25,660 nucleotides of DNA, taken from positions 1-25,660 of the IMG/VR virus record IMGVR_UViG_3300025873_000040; one strand, 5' to 3'. The translations under genes were made by a program, and so were the position numbers. The notes beneath the pieces are model-generated. The model was not told where the DNA came from. It did not search any database and was given only the letters and a program-made list of their open reading frames with translations. Source of the stretch: a virus. Below are positions 17,399 through 25,143 of the stretch, piece by piece. Positions within the stretch are counted from its first letter, which is position 1; every line of letters starts with the position of its first letter.

Positions 17399-18953
17399 GG
17401 ATTCAAGAGAAGTAATTAAATTAAAACAGGAGTATAAGAGATGCAAGGTAGATCCCATATACTTTATATCAAATTATATCAAGGTTGTACACCCTGTTAG
17501 AGGATTAGTCCCTTTTAAATTATATCCCTTCCAGAAGATGATTGTAAACTGTTTGGAAGATAATAGGTTTAATATCCTTAGAAAGTTCCGTCAGGCTGGA
17601 TGTACTACTATTTCTGCTGCTTATGCTTTGTGGATGTGTATATTTCAGGAGCATAAAACAATCGTATTCCTGTCTGTGGGGGATACAGAATCTACTGAGA
17701 TTTTGGATAGAATTAAGATTATGTTTGATGAGTTACCTTTATTTCTCAAACCTAATATTCTTCAAGAGAACATGCATAACTTAAAACTTAGTACAGGATC
17801 TATAATTAAATCTCGTCCTTCTGGTAAGCAGTCTGGTAGATCGTTGGCTGGCTCTTTCTTGTTTATTGATGAGGCTGCTTTCATTGAACATATTGATTCG
17901 ATTTGGGCTGCTGTTTATCCAATTATTTCTACTGGGGGTAGAGCATTTGTACTTTCCACGGTTAATGGTGTTGGTAATTGGTATTACGATGCTTGGTATA
18001 GGGCTATGGAGGGGGCAAACTCTTTTCACCCTATACAGATTAATTGGGAGGACCACCCTGAGTACACTCGTATAGAAGGCTATGAGCATCTGTACGAAGC
18101 TATGGAACAGAGAGAACCTCCCATTATAATTGATAAATGGGAAGAAACTACTCGTTCTAATATGAGTCATAAGAAGTGGTTACAAGAGTATGAGTGTGAG
18201 TTCTTAGGTACGGGAGAGACTTATATCGAGGGTACTGTACTCACCAATATGGATAGTAGAGTAAAGAAACCTCTTTATCGAACTTTTAATAATCGTTTAT
18301 ATGTGTGGGAAGATCCCCAACCCTCTAGGCAATATTTAATTGGAGTAGATGTATCCTTAGGAAGAGAAAGAGATTTTTCAGCATTCCATGTAATAGATTC
18401 TTACTCTGGGGAGCAGGTAGCAGAGTATTACTCTAATACTACTCCTATTAATGAATTAGCAGAAGTATTAAATCAAGTAGGTCAAAGATATAATCTAGCT
18501 ATAATCTTCTTAGAGCGCAACACTATCGGGCACAATCTAATAGATCATTTGTTTGAAAGATTAGAGTACGAGAACCTGTACTTTGATGAAAAGAGGAATA
18601 TTGGAGTGCAAGTAACTTCTAAAAATAGAGACGAGATACTGGCTATGATGGAAGAGTGCTTGAGGTTAAATAAGATTAAAATTAATTCCAAAAGAACTGT
18701 CTCCGAATTGAACACATTTATAGTTTCCCTAGCAGGAAAGGCGCAAGCAGAGAAATCTAAACATGATGATTTGGTAACTAGTTTAGCTCTTTGTGCCTTT
18801 GGGATGACTACATATTTAGAGAGTATTCCTGTTAATTTTATTGACGGGCACGGTAAAACACCAACAGAGAAGCTTTTAGCTCCTATTAAGCTGAGAAACT
18901 TAAAAAGCTTCGGTGGGGATGTTGAAGAAGATATAACATGGCTATTCAAATAA
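17397..18953 (+). CDS. terL: Terminase large subunit (T4 gp17-like)
   Basis: This is the DNA-packaging motor: an ATPase that drives DNA into the prohead through the portal, and a nuclease that cuts the concatemer. From ATG 17397 it has 518 aa. ATPase: deviant Walker A RKFRQAGCTT (about 62-71, Cys where T4 has Lys; Arg/Lys at the front may replace it), Walker B FLFIDEAAF (154-162) with catalytic Glu, coupling motif VLSTVNG (185-191). Nuclease (RNase H fold): GVDVSLGRERDFS (Asp 318), LERN (Glu 373), HDDLVTS (Asp 457/458). An upstream GTG (17373) is possible; no ribosome site is visible for either. It overlaps the portal gene by 16 nt. Confidence 0.93.
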   Translation: MDSREVIKLKQEYKRCKVDPIYFISNYIKVVHPVRGLVPFKLYPFQKMIVNCLEDNRFNILRKFRQAGCTTISAAYALWMCIFQEHKTIVFLSVGDTESTEILDRIKIMFDELPLFLKPNILQENMHNLKLSTGSIIKSRPSGKQSGRSLAGSFLFIDEAAFIEHIDSIWAAVYPIISTGGRAFVLSTVNGVGNWYYDAWYRAMEGANSFHPIQINWEDHPEYTRIEGYEHLYEAMEQREPPIIIDKWEETTRSNMSHKKWLQEYECEFLGTGETYIEGTVLTNMDSRVKKPLYRTFNNRLYVWEDPQPSRQYLIGVDVSLGRERDFSAFHVIDSYSGEQVAEYYSNTTPINELAEVLNQVGQRYNLAIIFLERNTIGHNLIDHLFERLEYENLYFDEKRNIGVQVTSKNRDEILAMMEECLRLNKIKINSKRTVSELNTFIVSLAGKAQAEKSKHDDLVTSLALCAFGMTTYLESIPVNFIDGHGKTPTEKLLAPIKLRNLKSFGGDVEEDITWLFK

Positions 18954-20704
18954 ACGAAGATAAACTTAATGAGAATGCTGGTCCTGGATATGTAACCTTT
19001 GGGGGGCCTGGGCAGGGGACAACCTATGCGTATCCTAGAGGGAAGATAGGAAGATTTTTTGCTAAATTCTTTGCTACCCCAGCCATACCATATCTTAAAG
19101 ATCAAGAGGACTTAGCTGGGGATACGATAATAAATCCAGAACAGGCTCATCGCCCAGCCAGGATGCTCACCTATCATCAAAAGCTTCCTTATCTACCTGA
19201 AGTTGAAATAAATAGAAAGAAAAGATATTCAGAATACGAAAGGATGGACGACTACCCTGAAATAACAGCAGCATTTGATATATATGCTGATGATTCTTGT
19301 CAAAGGGATACCAAAAATAGACGATGGGTAGTTAACTCAGAAAGTACATTAGTGGTAAATGAGATAAATAAACTCTTTACTAAAATGAAGATGAAGAGGA
19401 TCTATTGGGATCTAGTTAGAAATACTGTAAAGTACGGAGATTGTTTCATAGAACTGATTGCAGATATTAATAAACCGGATCAGGGTCTTCGTAGGTTGAA
19501 GGTACTAAATCCTAATTATATTATAAGAGTAGAGAACTCTTACGGTTATCTTGAAAGATTTCTCCAAGAAATACCCGATAAGAGTGCTTGGGAGTCTGCC
19601 CCAGATCCATATGAGAGAAATAAAAAATTCATAGAATTAGATAGAAACCAAATTGTGCATTTTAGATTACATACCTCTGATCCGAAATTTTATCCTTATG
19701 GAAAATCAATAGCTTCTGCCGCTATTAGTATTTTTAGATCATTGAAATTAATGGAAGATGCTATGCTGGTTTATAGATTAGCCAGGGCACCAGAGAGAAG
19801 AATTTTCTATATTGATGTTGGTCAACTCCCAACATCTAAAGCTGAAGCATTTATTGAAGATGTAAAACAAAGATACAAAAAAGAGAAGTTCTACGCTAAT
19901 GGTAAGGTGGATGCTAGGTATAACCCATTAGCTGCTGATGAGGATTACTTTGTACCTGTTAGGGGTGGGGCTGGTACGAAGATAGAAACTCTCCCTGGTG
20001 GTCAGAACTTAGGTGAGGTGGATGATGTGAAATACTTTAGGGATAAACTTTTGGCTACGATGAAAATTCCAAAAGATTACATAATAGAGTTTGATAAGTC
20101 CCCAGAAAGGAAAGCCAACTTGGCACAGCTAGATGTTAAATTTGCTAGAACTATTGTTAGAATACAAGAATGTATAAGTATAGGGTTAGAAGCTATAGCT
20201 AAAAGACACTTAAAATTAAAAAACTACCCTGCCAGTCTGATAAAGGATTTATCTATTACACTTCCAGACCCTTCTGATATGTTTACTAAAAGAAAATTAG
20301 AGATTGATGAGGCTAAAGCTAGAGTAGTCCAAGCAGTTGTAGGTACTGGCTTATTTCCAACAGAAACTATCTATAAAGAACTTTATGACATGACAGATCA
20401 AGAGATTGAGGTTACTAAAGAGAAGTTGGAGAAGGAACAAGATGAGCAAGCGCAGAGGGCTCAGGACCAACAAAGCGCAGAGCAAGCGGCTATGAACCCT
20501 GGTATGCCCCAACCAGTGGCTGGAAATCAGAATGTTGGACCAGCAGGGCAAGCACCATTACCCCCAGAGCAACCCAATGCTACAAAGGCTACAGCAGAAG
20601 ACATTGAGACAGTTAAATCCTTCATATCTAATAAATATGGGGAAAAAAGTAAACAAATGTATCTTATTGAGTCTATAGATGCATTAAAAATAGAAAATTT
20701 ATAA
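18938..20704 (+). CDS. gp20: Portal vertex protein (T4 gp20-like)
   Basis: The 588-aa portal forms the dodecameric ring at one capsid vertex, docks the terminase and later the neck. It shows strong T4-gp20-like segments: RYSEYERMDDYPEITAAFDI, then YADDSCQRD (about 96-124), NTVKYGDCFIEL (about 165-176), RLARAPERRIFYIDVGQLP (about 282-300), RYNPLAADEDYFVP (about 325-340), TLPGGQNLGEVDDVKYF and KIPKDYI. It is longer than T4 gp20 (524 aa) because of a C-terminal Gln/Ala/Pro-rich tail (about 480-560) ending LIESIDALKIENL. The start lies inside the terminase end, a usual coupled layout. In T4 the prohead protease gene follows; here it does not in recognisable form. Confidence 0.92.
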   Translation: MAIQINEDKLNENAGPGYVTFGGPGQGTTYAYPRGKIGRFFAKFFATPAIPYLKDQEDLAGDTIINPEQAHRPARMLTYHQKLPYLPEVEINRKKRYSEYERMDDYPEITAAFDIYADDSCQRDTKNRRWVVNSESTLVVNEINKLFTKMKMKRIYWDLVRNTVKYGDCFIELIADINKPDQGLRRLKVLNPNYIIRVENSYGYLERFLQEIPDKSAWESAPDPYERNKKFIELDRNQIVHFRLHTSDPKFYPYGKSIASAAISIFRSLKLMEDAMLVYRLARAPERRIFYIDVGQLPTSKAEAFIEDVKQRYKKEKFYANGKVDARYNPLAADEDYFVPVRGGAGTKIETLPGGQNLGEVDDVKYFRDKLLATMKIPKDYIIEFDKSPERKANLAQLDVKFARTIVRIQECISIGLEAIAKRHLKLKNYPASLIKDLSITLPDPSDMFTKRKLEIDEAKARVVQAVVGTGLFPTETIYKELYDMTDQEIEVTKEKLEKEQDEQAQRAQDQQSAEQAAMNPGMPQPVAGNQNVGPAGQAPLPPEQPNATKATAEDIETVKSFISNKYGEKSKQMYLIESIDALKIENL

Positions 20705-20724
20705 AATTAGGTAAAAAAACAATC

Positions 20725-20732
20725 CTATATAA
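20725..20732 (+). promoter_or_regulatory. Candidate late promoter box CTATATAA
   Basis: CTATATAA followed by TAAAGAGG in the 60-bp gap after the portal gene, the same box-plus-AGAGG layout as at 13895. The next ATG is at 20765. Confidence 0.5.
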
Positions 20733-20764
20733 TAAAGAGGACTTTTAAGGGTCAGGATCTATAT

Positions 20765-22405
20765 ATGTTAAAAATATTCGAATCGAGAAACAAGAAAATC
20801 TCCAATTTAATACAGTTGGGGGACTATTTAGGGTATTCTATCAGAGAAAATGTTCAATTATTTTCTGTTGATGGGACTGAAGATAAGGTGACTTATCTTA
20901 CAGAAAATAAAAAAATTATTTCAGGTAATTATTTAATTAGAAATAATTCATATATTCTTGAAAATATTACAATAGAAGACTCAGACATATTTACTGACGA
21001 TAAGAGATTTGATAATAAAGTAAAAAATCAAGTCTCTATCTTTTTAGAGGGACTATACAATGACGATTATACTAATGCAAATAGTACTTTCAGTGATGTT
21101 GTAGATATTCTTACCTCTAGAACACATTATCAGTCTATCTCGGAGAAACTTGAAAAGAAGGCATCTGTTTTTAACAAAACTCAAAATATACTAGAGTCTG
21201 AAGAGTTTGAAAGATTTGTGGAAGTACTTCCTGAGTTAGTAGGATTTTTAACAGAGAATAAAGATCAAATTACTTCTCAGGTTCCTGAGATAATAAACTC
21301 CCTAAAACTTTCTGAAGCGGTTTCTAACTCTTTTAATGTTCCTTTGGTATCAGTGGATAGTTTGAAAGAAAATGGAAGATTTGAATTTATAGATAATTCT
21401 CAAAAATCTATTTACGAGATGATCTGTAAACAAGAACTAGTTAAGAAAGAGATCCTTGAGGCAAAAGAAGCCTTTGATCTAGTTTGGGCTTCTGAGCCTG
21501 TTATAAATAATTTAGCAAGTAAAATATTTTCTAGTGATATGGAAGTAGAAGATGCTTTGACCGAAACTATTAAGGAACTTCCTTATATGGCTCTGTTATC
21601 CAAGAAGAAAATCTTTGAAACCCTTTCCCGTAACCTTGGTCACTCTACAGAGCATATCTCAGAGAAAGAACTTAAAGCGTATTCCAGAGTGCTTTTTGAA
21701 ATGAAGAAACCTGCTAGAGAGCAGCTTACTCATCTTCTAAGTGAGAAGTATGGAGTAAATCTTCAATACCTTAAGGAGTCTTATTCTTTTAAGAGCTTAA
21801 TTAATACACAAGTCGTTCTTTTTGAAGCTATTTCTAGGATCGCTCCTAAAAATAGTGTCCTAAAGCAAACTATTTCTGAATTCTCTACATTCCTTAAGAC
21901 TAAGAATGGTATCCAGGGTGTAGATATTAATAATATCATACAACAAGTATTTCAACATGCTAATTACTCTAAAGAAGAGATTCCTTTAATGGAAAGTTTT
22001 TCTTTCGATGAGATTAAGAAAGCTTTTGAAAAATCTAAAGACTTAGTGCAGAGTATTATTAGAGAGGATCATTCGGAGGGGGATGAGGAAAATCCTAAAG
22101 CAAAACCAAAGAATGACAAAGACGATAATGATGATGATGGTGACGACGATGAAGAGGGGAACAAAAAAAAGAAGAATGGCAAAAAAGATAAAGGTAAGAA
22201 ATCCAAAGACGAAGAAGAAGATGATGATAAAAAAGACAAAAAAGACTCTGGAGATCTTCAGGAAGAAGAAGTAGAAGAGTCCGAAGCTGAAGAGGAGGAG
22301 GCTCCTGAAAATATAATGTCAGACGAAGAGGTGAGAAAAGCCATTAAAAGTCTATCCGATATAGTAAACGGGGTTGGCATTGAAGATGATAAGGAGACCA
22401 ACTGA
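20765..22405 (+). CDS. Charged head-associated protein, scaffold candidate, 546 aa
   Basis: A 546-aa mostly helical protein. Residues 1-440 contain many Glu/Lys/Leu helices (LEKKASVFNKTQNILESEEF, KELKAYSRVLFEMKKPARE). Residues about 440-515 are an extreme low-complexity tract of Asp, Glu and Lys (for example DDNDDDGDDDEEG and KKKKNGKKDKGKK), followed by an acidic tail with a helix (SDEEVRKAIKSLSDIVNG). The N-terminus MLKIFE then S offers a [LI]-x-E protease-like site. The position after the portal, where T4 has genes 21 and 22, plus the helical charged composition suggest a prohead core or scaffold role. I see no Ser-His protease motif and do not recognise the family. Confidence 0.6.
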   Translation: MLKIFESRNKKISNLIQLGDYLGYSIRENVQLFSVDGTEDKVTYLTENKKIISGNYLIRNNSYILENITIEDSDIFTDDKRFDNKVKNQVSIFLEGLYNDDYTNANSTFSDVVDILTSRTHYQSISEKLEKKASVFNKTQNILESEEFERFVEVLPELVGFLTENKDQITSQVPEIINSLKLSEAVSNSFNVPLVSVDSLKENGRFEFIDNSQKSIYEMICKQELVKKEILEAKEAFDLVWASEPVINNLASKIFSSDMEVEDALTETIKELPYMALLSKKKIFETLSRNLGHSTEHISEKELKAYSRVLFEMKKPAREQLTHLLSEKYGVNLQYLKESYSFKSLINTQVVLFEAISRIAPKNSVLKQTISEFSTFLKTKNGIQGVDINNIIQQVFQHANYSKEEIPLMESFSFDEIKKAFEKSKDLVQSIIREDHSEGDEENPKAKPKNDKDDNDDDGDDDEEGNKKKKNGKKDKGKKSKDEEEDDDKKDKKDSGDLQEEEVEESEAEEEEAPENIMSDEEVRKAIKSLSDIVNGVGIEDDKETN

Positions 22406-22953
22406 TGAGAGAATATTTTAGACCATATAATAAAATAATTGATATTACAGATGCAGCCCAGCATGTTGTACTTTTAACGGATACTTCTGGTGGAACGATG
22501 CCCTGTAATTATATTACTGTAGGGGCTGTATCCTCTGGTGGTGTTGCGGCAGGGGATGCTATGTTCCAGGTAGTCCCAAGCGGTGTTAATACCATGTTTG
22601 GTGCTTCCCATCTTGTGGGAGGCATTTGGCAAAGTAATTCATCAGGATCTGACCAATCTACATCTGGTGCCTTATCAGGTAGAGATAGGGGACCTTCTGG
22701 ATATCCTAATGCTTCTGTTAGGGCTTCCAATAGTACGAGTGGTGTTTTAGGTATGTTGGGTTCTGTGGCTTCCGATACCCTAATCTTTAGCCTAGCTCCG
22801 TTTGATGCTGCTAGAGCGGTCATAATTACGCAAGATCATCCACTCATAGCAAGATATGTTATAACCTATGGACAAGTTAATGAGGCTAATAGTAGGGCAG
22901 ATATATCTAAACCTGTGGGGGAACAAACTTGGACTGGACGCTCGTACCCTTAA
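22405..22953 (+). CDS. Hypothetical structural protein, 182 aa
   Basis: A 182-aa Gly/Ser/Ala-rich, low-charge protein starting MREYFRPYNKIIDITDAAQHV. Its start overlaps the previous stop (TGATGA). It has beta-rich ends (NYITVGAVSSGG, ARAVIITQDHPLIARYVITYG) and a Ser/Gly loop region in the middle (about 75-115). The module position suggests a capsid decoration, neck or head-completion protein. No family recognised. Confidence 0.6.
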   Translation: MREYFRPYNKIIDITDAAQHVVLLTDTSGGTMPCNYITVGAVSSGGVAAGDAMFQVVPSGVNTMFGASHLVGGIWQSNSSGSDQSTSGALSGRDRGPSGYPNASVRASNSTSGVLGMLGSVASDTLIFSLAPFDAARAVIITQDHPLIARYVITYGQVNEANSRADISKPVGEQTWTGRSYP

Positions 22954-22966
22954 TTGAATAACTAAA

Positions 22967-23386
22967 ATGTTTAAGGCATTAGAGACTACAAATGTTAACC
23001 CTTCTTTTAGAGCAGGGAAACCCAGAACACTTAAAAGATCTGCCAGCGTAGCTAGTACTACTTTTTCAGATAGTTCTAATCGTGTTATTAAAGTCTCTTT
23101 TTTAACTACAGGAAAAAGAGGTAATAATTATGTAGCTAATCTTTTAAAGATTTCTGCTACCAAATTTAGATTTAGACTTTGGGCTCCTGATGGGACTAGA
23201 TTAAATACTATTACCAAAGAGGATGCCTCGCCCCCTTCTACAGTTATGGCTCAATTAGTAGACGCTATTAATGCGAATGCGACTTTTAGTACTTATATCC
23301 GTGTTCAATTTATAAATGAGTCTACTGAAGCATTTTCAGCAAGTACAGATATTGGTGATGGTCAGAGACTTCGTGGTGGTAAATAA
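22967..23386 (+). CDS. Hypothetical structural protein, 139 aa
   Basis: A 139-aa protein with a basic N-terminus (RAGKPRTLKRSAS) and a mixed alpha/beta body (NRVIKVSFLTTGKRGNNYV, KFRFRLWAPDG, STVMAQLVDAINANATF). The strand and helix order, with a VDAINAN helix, recalls repeated domains in tail sheath proteins, where a helix is followed by short strands, but it is too short to be a sheath. No ribosome site is obvious. Role uncertain. Confidence 0.55.
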   Translation: MFKALETTNVNPSFRAGKPRTLKRSASVASTTFSDSSNRVIKVSFLTTGKRGNNYVANLLKISATKFRFRLWAPDGTRLNTITKEDASPPSTVMAQLVDAINANATFSTYIRVQFINESTEAFSASTDIGDGQRLRGGK

Positions 23387-23401
23387 CTATAATAAAGTAC
23401 T

Positions 23402-24148
23402 ATGGCTGATGTTAATCCTCTTAAATTAGAATTTGATGGTAATGGTGATCCCTCTGGAATAGCGGAATTTCAGAGTGGAGATACTATTGCAGGTACTATT
23501 GTAGATCTTGCTCTTCCTGAGTTAACTGATGTAAGTTCTACCTTATCTCCTACTAAAGGAGATTCTTTAGTTTATACTGGTTCTACTTGGAGTTCTTCCT
23601 CTGTTACTCACCCAGACACATTTGGCTCTGTTAAGGTTACTACTACTTTAAGTGCTGGTCCTAGTTGTTCTGTTAAGTTTGATTTATCCGCTGTTACAGT
23701 AAGTTCTTGCCCAGTACCTCCCCCATGGTCTTTTGTTGAAGTTACTGCTGATGATGGACAGAATACGGCTGATCCTTATTATTTTGCTTCGGGATCTACT
23801 CAAGCAAAAACTGAGGTTAACGCTGGTCACATTACCTGGAATTCTACCCACAGCTATTTCACCATAGCCAATGCTGGCTACTACGAGTTTGAGATGCAGG
23901 GAAGCATTACGGTAGGAAGTAGTCCCACAACAGTTACAACTTCTATTATACAGACAGCAGGGTTAGGAGGTTCTGAAACTGAGAAGATAGATAAGGTCCA
24001 GGTTGTCAGAACCAATATAGACCCTCATGATATAGTGATCAAATGGGTTGGGTATTGTGGGGCAGCAAACTTTACTTGTAAACTAGACGGAACTGGTACT
24101 GTTAGAATGGAAAAAGGTTCTACATTTACTTGTAAGAGAATTAATTAA
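23402..24148 (+). CDS. Fibre-like virion protein with beta jelly-roll C-terminus
   Basis: A 248-aa protein. The N-terminus NPLKLEFDGNGDPSGIAEFQ then SGD is a form I recall from marine phage fibre or neck-fibre proteins, where LEF...GIAEFQxGD repeats occur. Around residue 50 VYTGSTWSS resembles the linker that often follows it. The second half (about 110-248) alternates strands and contains FTIANAGYYEFEMQGSI, similar to C1q/TNF-like jelly-roll domains (strand, then GYYEF). It would form a trimeric fibre or whisker. The start ATG at 23402 follows CTATAATA, another late-type box. Confidence 0.65.
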   Translation: MADVNPLKLEFDGNGDPSGIAEFQSGDTIAGTIVDLALPELTDVSSTLSPTKGDSLVYTGSTWSSSSVTHPDTFGSVKVTTTLSAGPSCSVKFDLSAVTVSSCPVPPPWSFVEVTADDGQNTADPYYFASGSTQAKTEVNAGHITWNSTHSYFTIANAGYYEFEMQGSITVGSSPTTVTTSIIQTAGLGGSETEKIDKVQVVRTNIDPHDIVIKWVGYCGAANFTCKLDGTGTVRMEKGSTFTCKRIN

Positions 24149-24187
24149 TTCTCACTAAAAATAGTTGATATTATCTTTTTACCCCTT

Positions 24188-24195
24188 CTATATAC
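24188..24195 (+). promoter_or_regulatory. Candidate late promoter box CTATATAC
   Basis: CTATATACTATAG is followed by GATAGGAA and the ATG at 24215. It is nearly the same as the element before the minus-strand gene at 11952 (CTATATATTATAG, then CAAGGAA), linking two operons that encode related or similar-looking virion proteins. Confidence 0.5.
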
Positions 24196-24214
24196 TATAG
24201 GATAGGAATTTATT

Positions 24215-25120
24215 ATGACCAATTCAGATGTTATTATTGGGCTCCCCATACAAACAGACCCTTATTATTTTAATGATCAGTCTCAGGGGATGGTTGGTGC
24301 TTCCGGGATAGTAAACACTGGCGGGGATCTTTCTGGGCCTTGGAAGATTGAAGAACAATGGCTAGACATTGTGTATACTAGAGTTCCTAATTATGTAGTT
24401 TCTTCTGTAAAATATGGCTTATCTTCAGTTTCTAGAGGTGTGGGAATTACAGGTAATTTTTTGTTAGTTAGGGTTTCTGCTCAATTTATAAGATATAAAT
24501 CTTATGACAATTTTTCAACTTCTTCCTGGACTCAACCACAAACATTTAAATATCATACATTCCAAGGTGATGATTATGGAAATAATTATGGTCTTTCTTC
24601 TGATTATGGTTCTTCTGCCTTAGGCCCTAATGGCATTATACAGACAATGAATAGTTGGTATGATAGACGAAGATGGAACGATAAAATAGATACTTCTGCT
24701 CGGGAATATTGCGTAGGGACTAGACATTATTATCCTATAGGAGGATCTGCTATAGATCCGAATGGTATAATATATGGCAAGAGTGGAGACAAGTTTTGGG
24801 GAGAATTTGAGAGGCACGGTCCACTTCCTTGGGAATCTCATACTTTCCTAGATAGTGACATCTATGATACTGGTGATTACTTTTTTAGAGGAACCCAAGA
24901 ATATTATATTGCTGGTACTTATGATCCTAAAAAAGAGTCTGCCTTCCAAATTCAAAATTTTATAAATAAAATGGGCAATAAGGTAACTGAAATGAGCCTC
25001 TATTCAGTAGGTACTGATTGGATAAATAATTCTGCGGGGGGTAGCAACTTATATCCCCCTGAGTCTAATAGAATACAAGGGTGTCCTAGTTATTCTATAA
25101 CTAGACATAATTGGTCATAA
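24215..25120 (+). CDS. Virion-type structural protein (paralogue family)
   Basis: A 301-aa Tyr/Ser/Gly/Asn-rich protein. About residues 37-110 carry LSGPWKIEEQWLDIVYTRVP, GLSSVSRG and SSWTQPQTF. Later motifs are SDYGSSALGPNG, SWYDRRRW and SAREYCVGTRHYYP. The next gene shares the same order (LSGPWMIE, GLASVSRG, STWQQPQTF, SALGPQG, EWYNRRPW, TAREG), so the two are close tandem paralogues. The 10393-11346 product is a more distant one. Such tandem families often make receptor-binding or fibre proteins; the exact role is unknown. Confidence 0.7.
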   Translation: MTNSDVIIGLPIQTDPYYFNDQSQGMVGASGIVNTGGDLSGPWKIEEQWLDIVYTRVPNYVVSSVKYGLSSVSRGVGITGNFLLVRVSAQFIRYKSYDNFSTSSWTQPQTFKYHTFQGDDYGNNYGLSSDYGSSALGPNGIIQTMNSWYDRRRWNDKIDTSAREYCVGTRHYYPIGGSAIDPNGIIYGKSGDKFWGEFERHGPLPWESHTFLDSDIYDTGDYFFRGTQEYYIAGTYDPKKESAFQIQNFINKMGNKVTEMSLYSVGTDWINNSAGGSNLYPPESNRIQGCPSYSITRHNWS

Positions 25121-25143
25121 TTTAAAAATAAAAGGAACTTAAT

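Noticed and set aside
18545-19105. A 186-aa minus-strand frame across the terL/portal junction
   Set aside because: Antisense to two confidently identified genes; composition is typical of a shadow frame.
22083-22274. A 63-aa Lys/Met-rich frame
   Set aside because: A shifted reading of the Asp/Lys low-complexity tract of the 546-aa gene.
22967-23386. Assignment as tail sheath
   Set aside because: Only a loose resemblance of one helix to sheath domains and far too short; left as a hypothetical structural protein.
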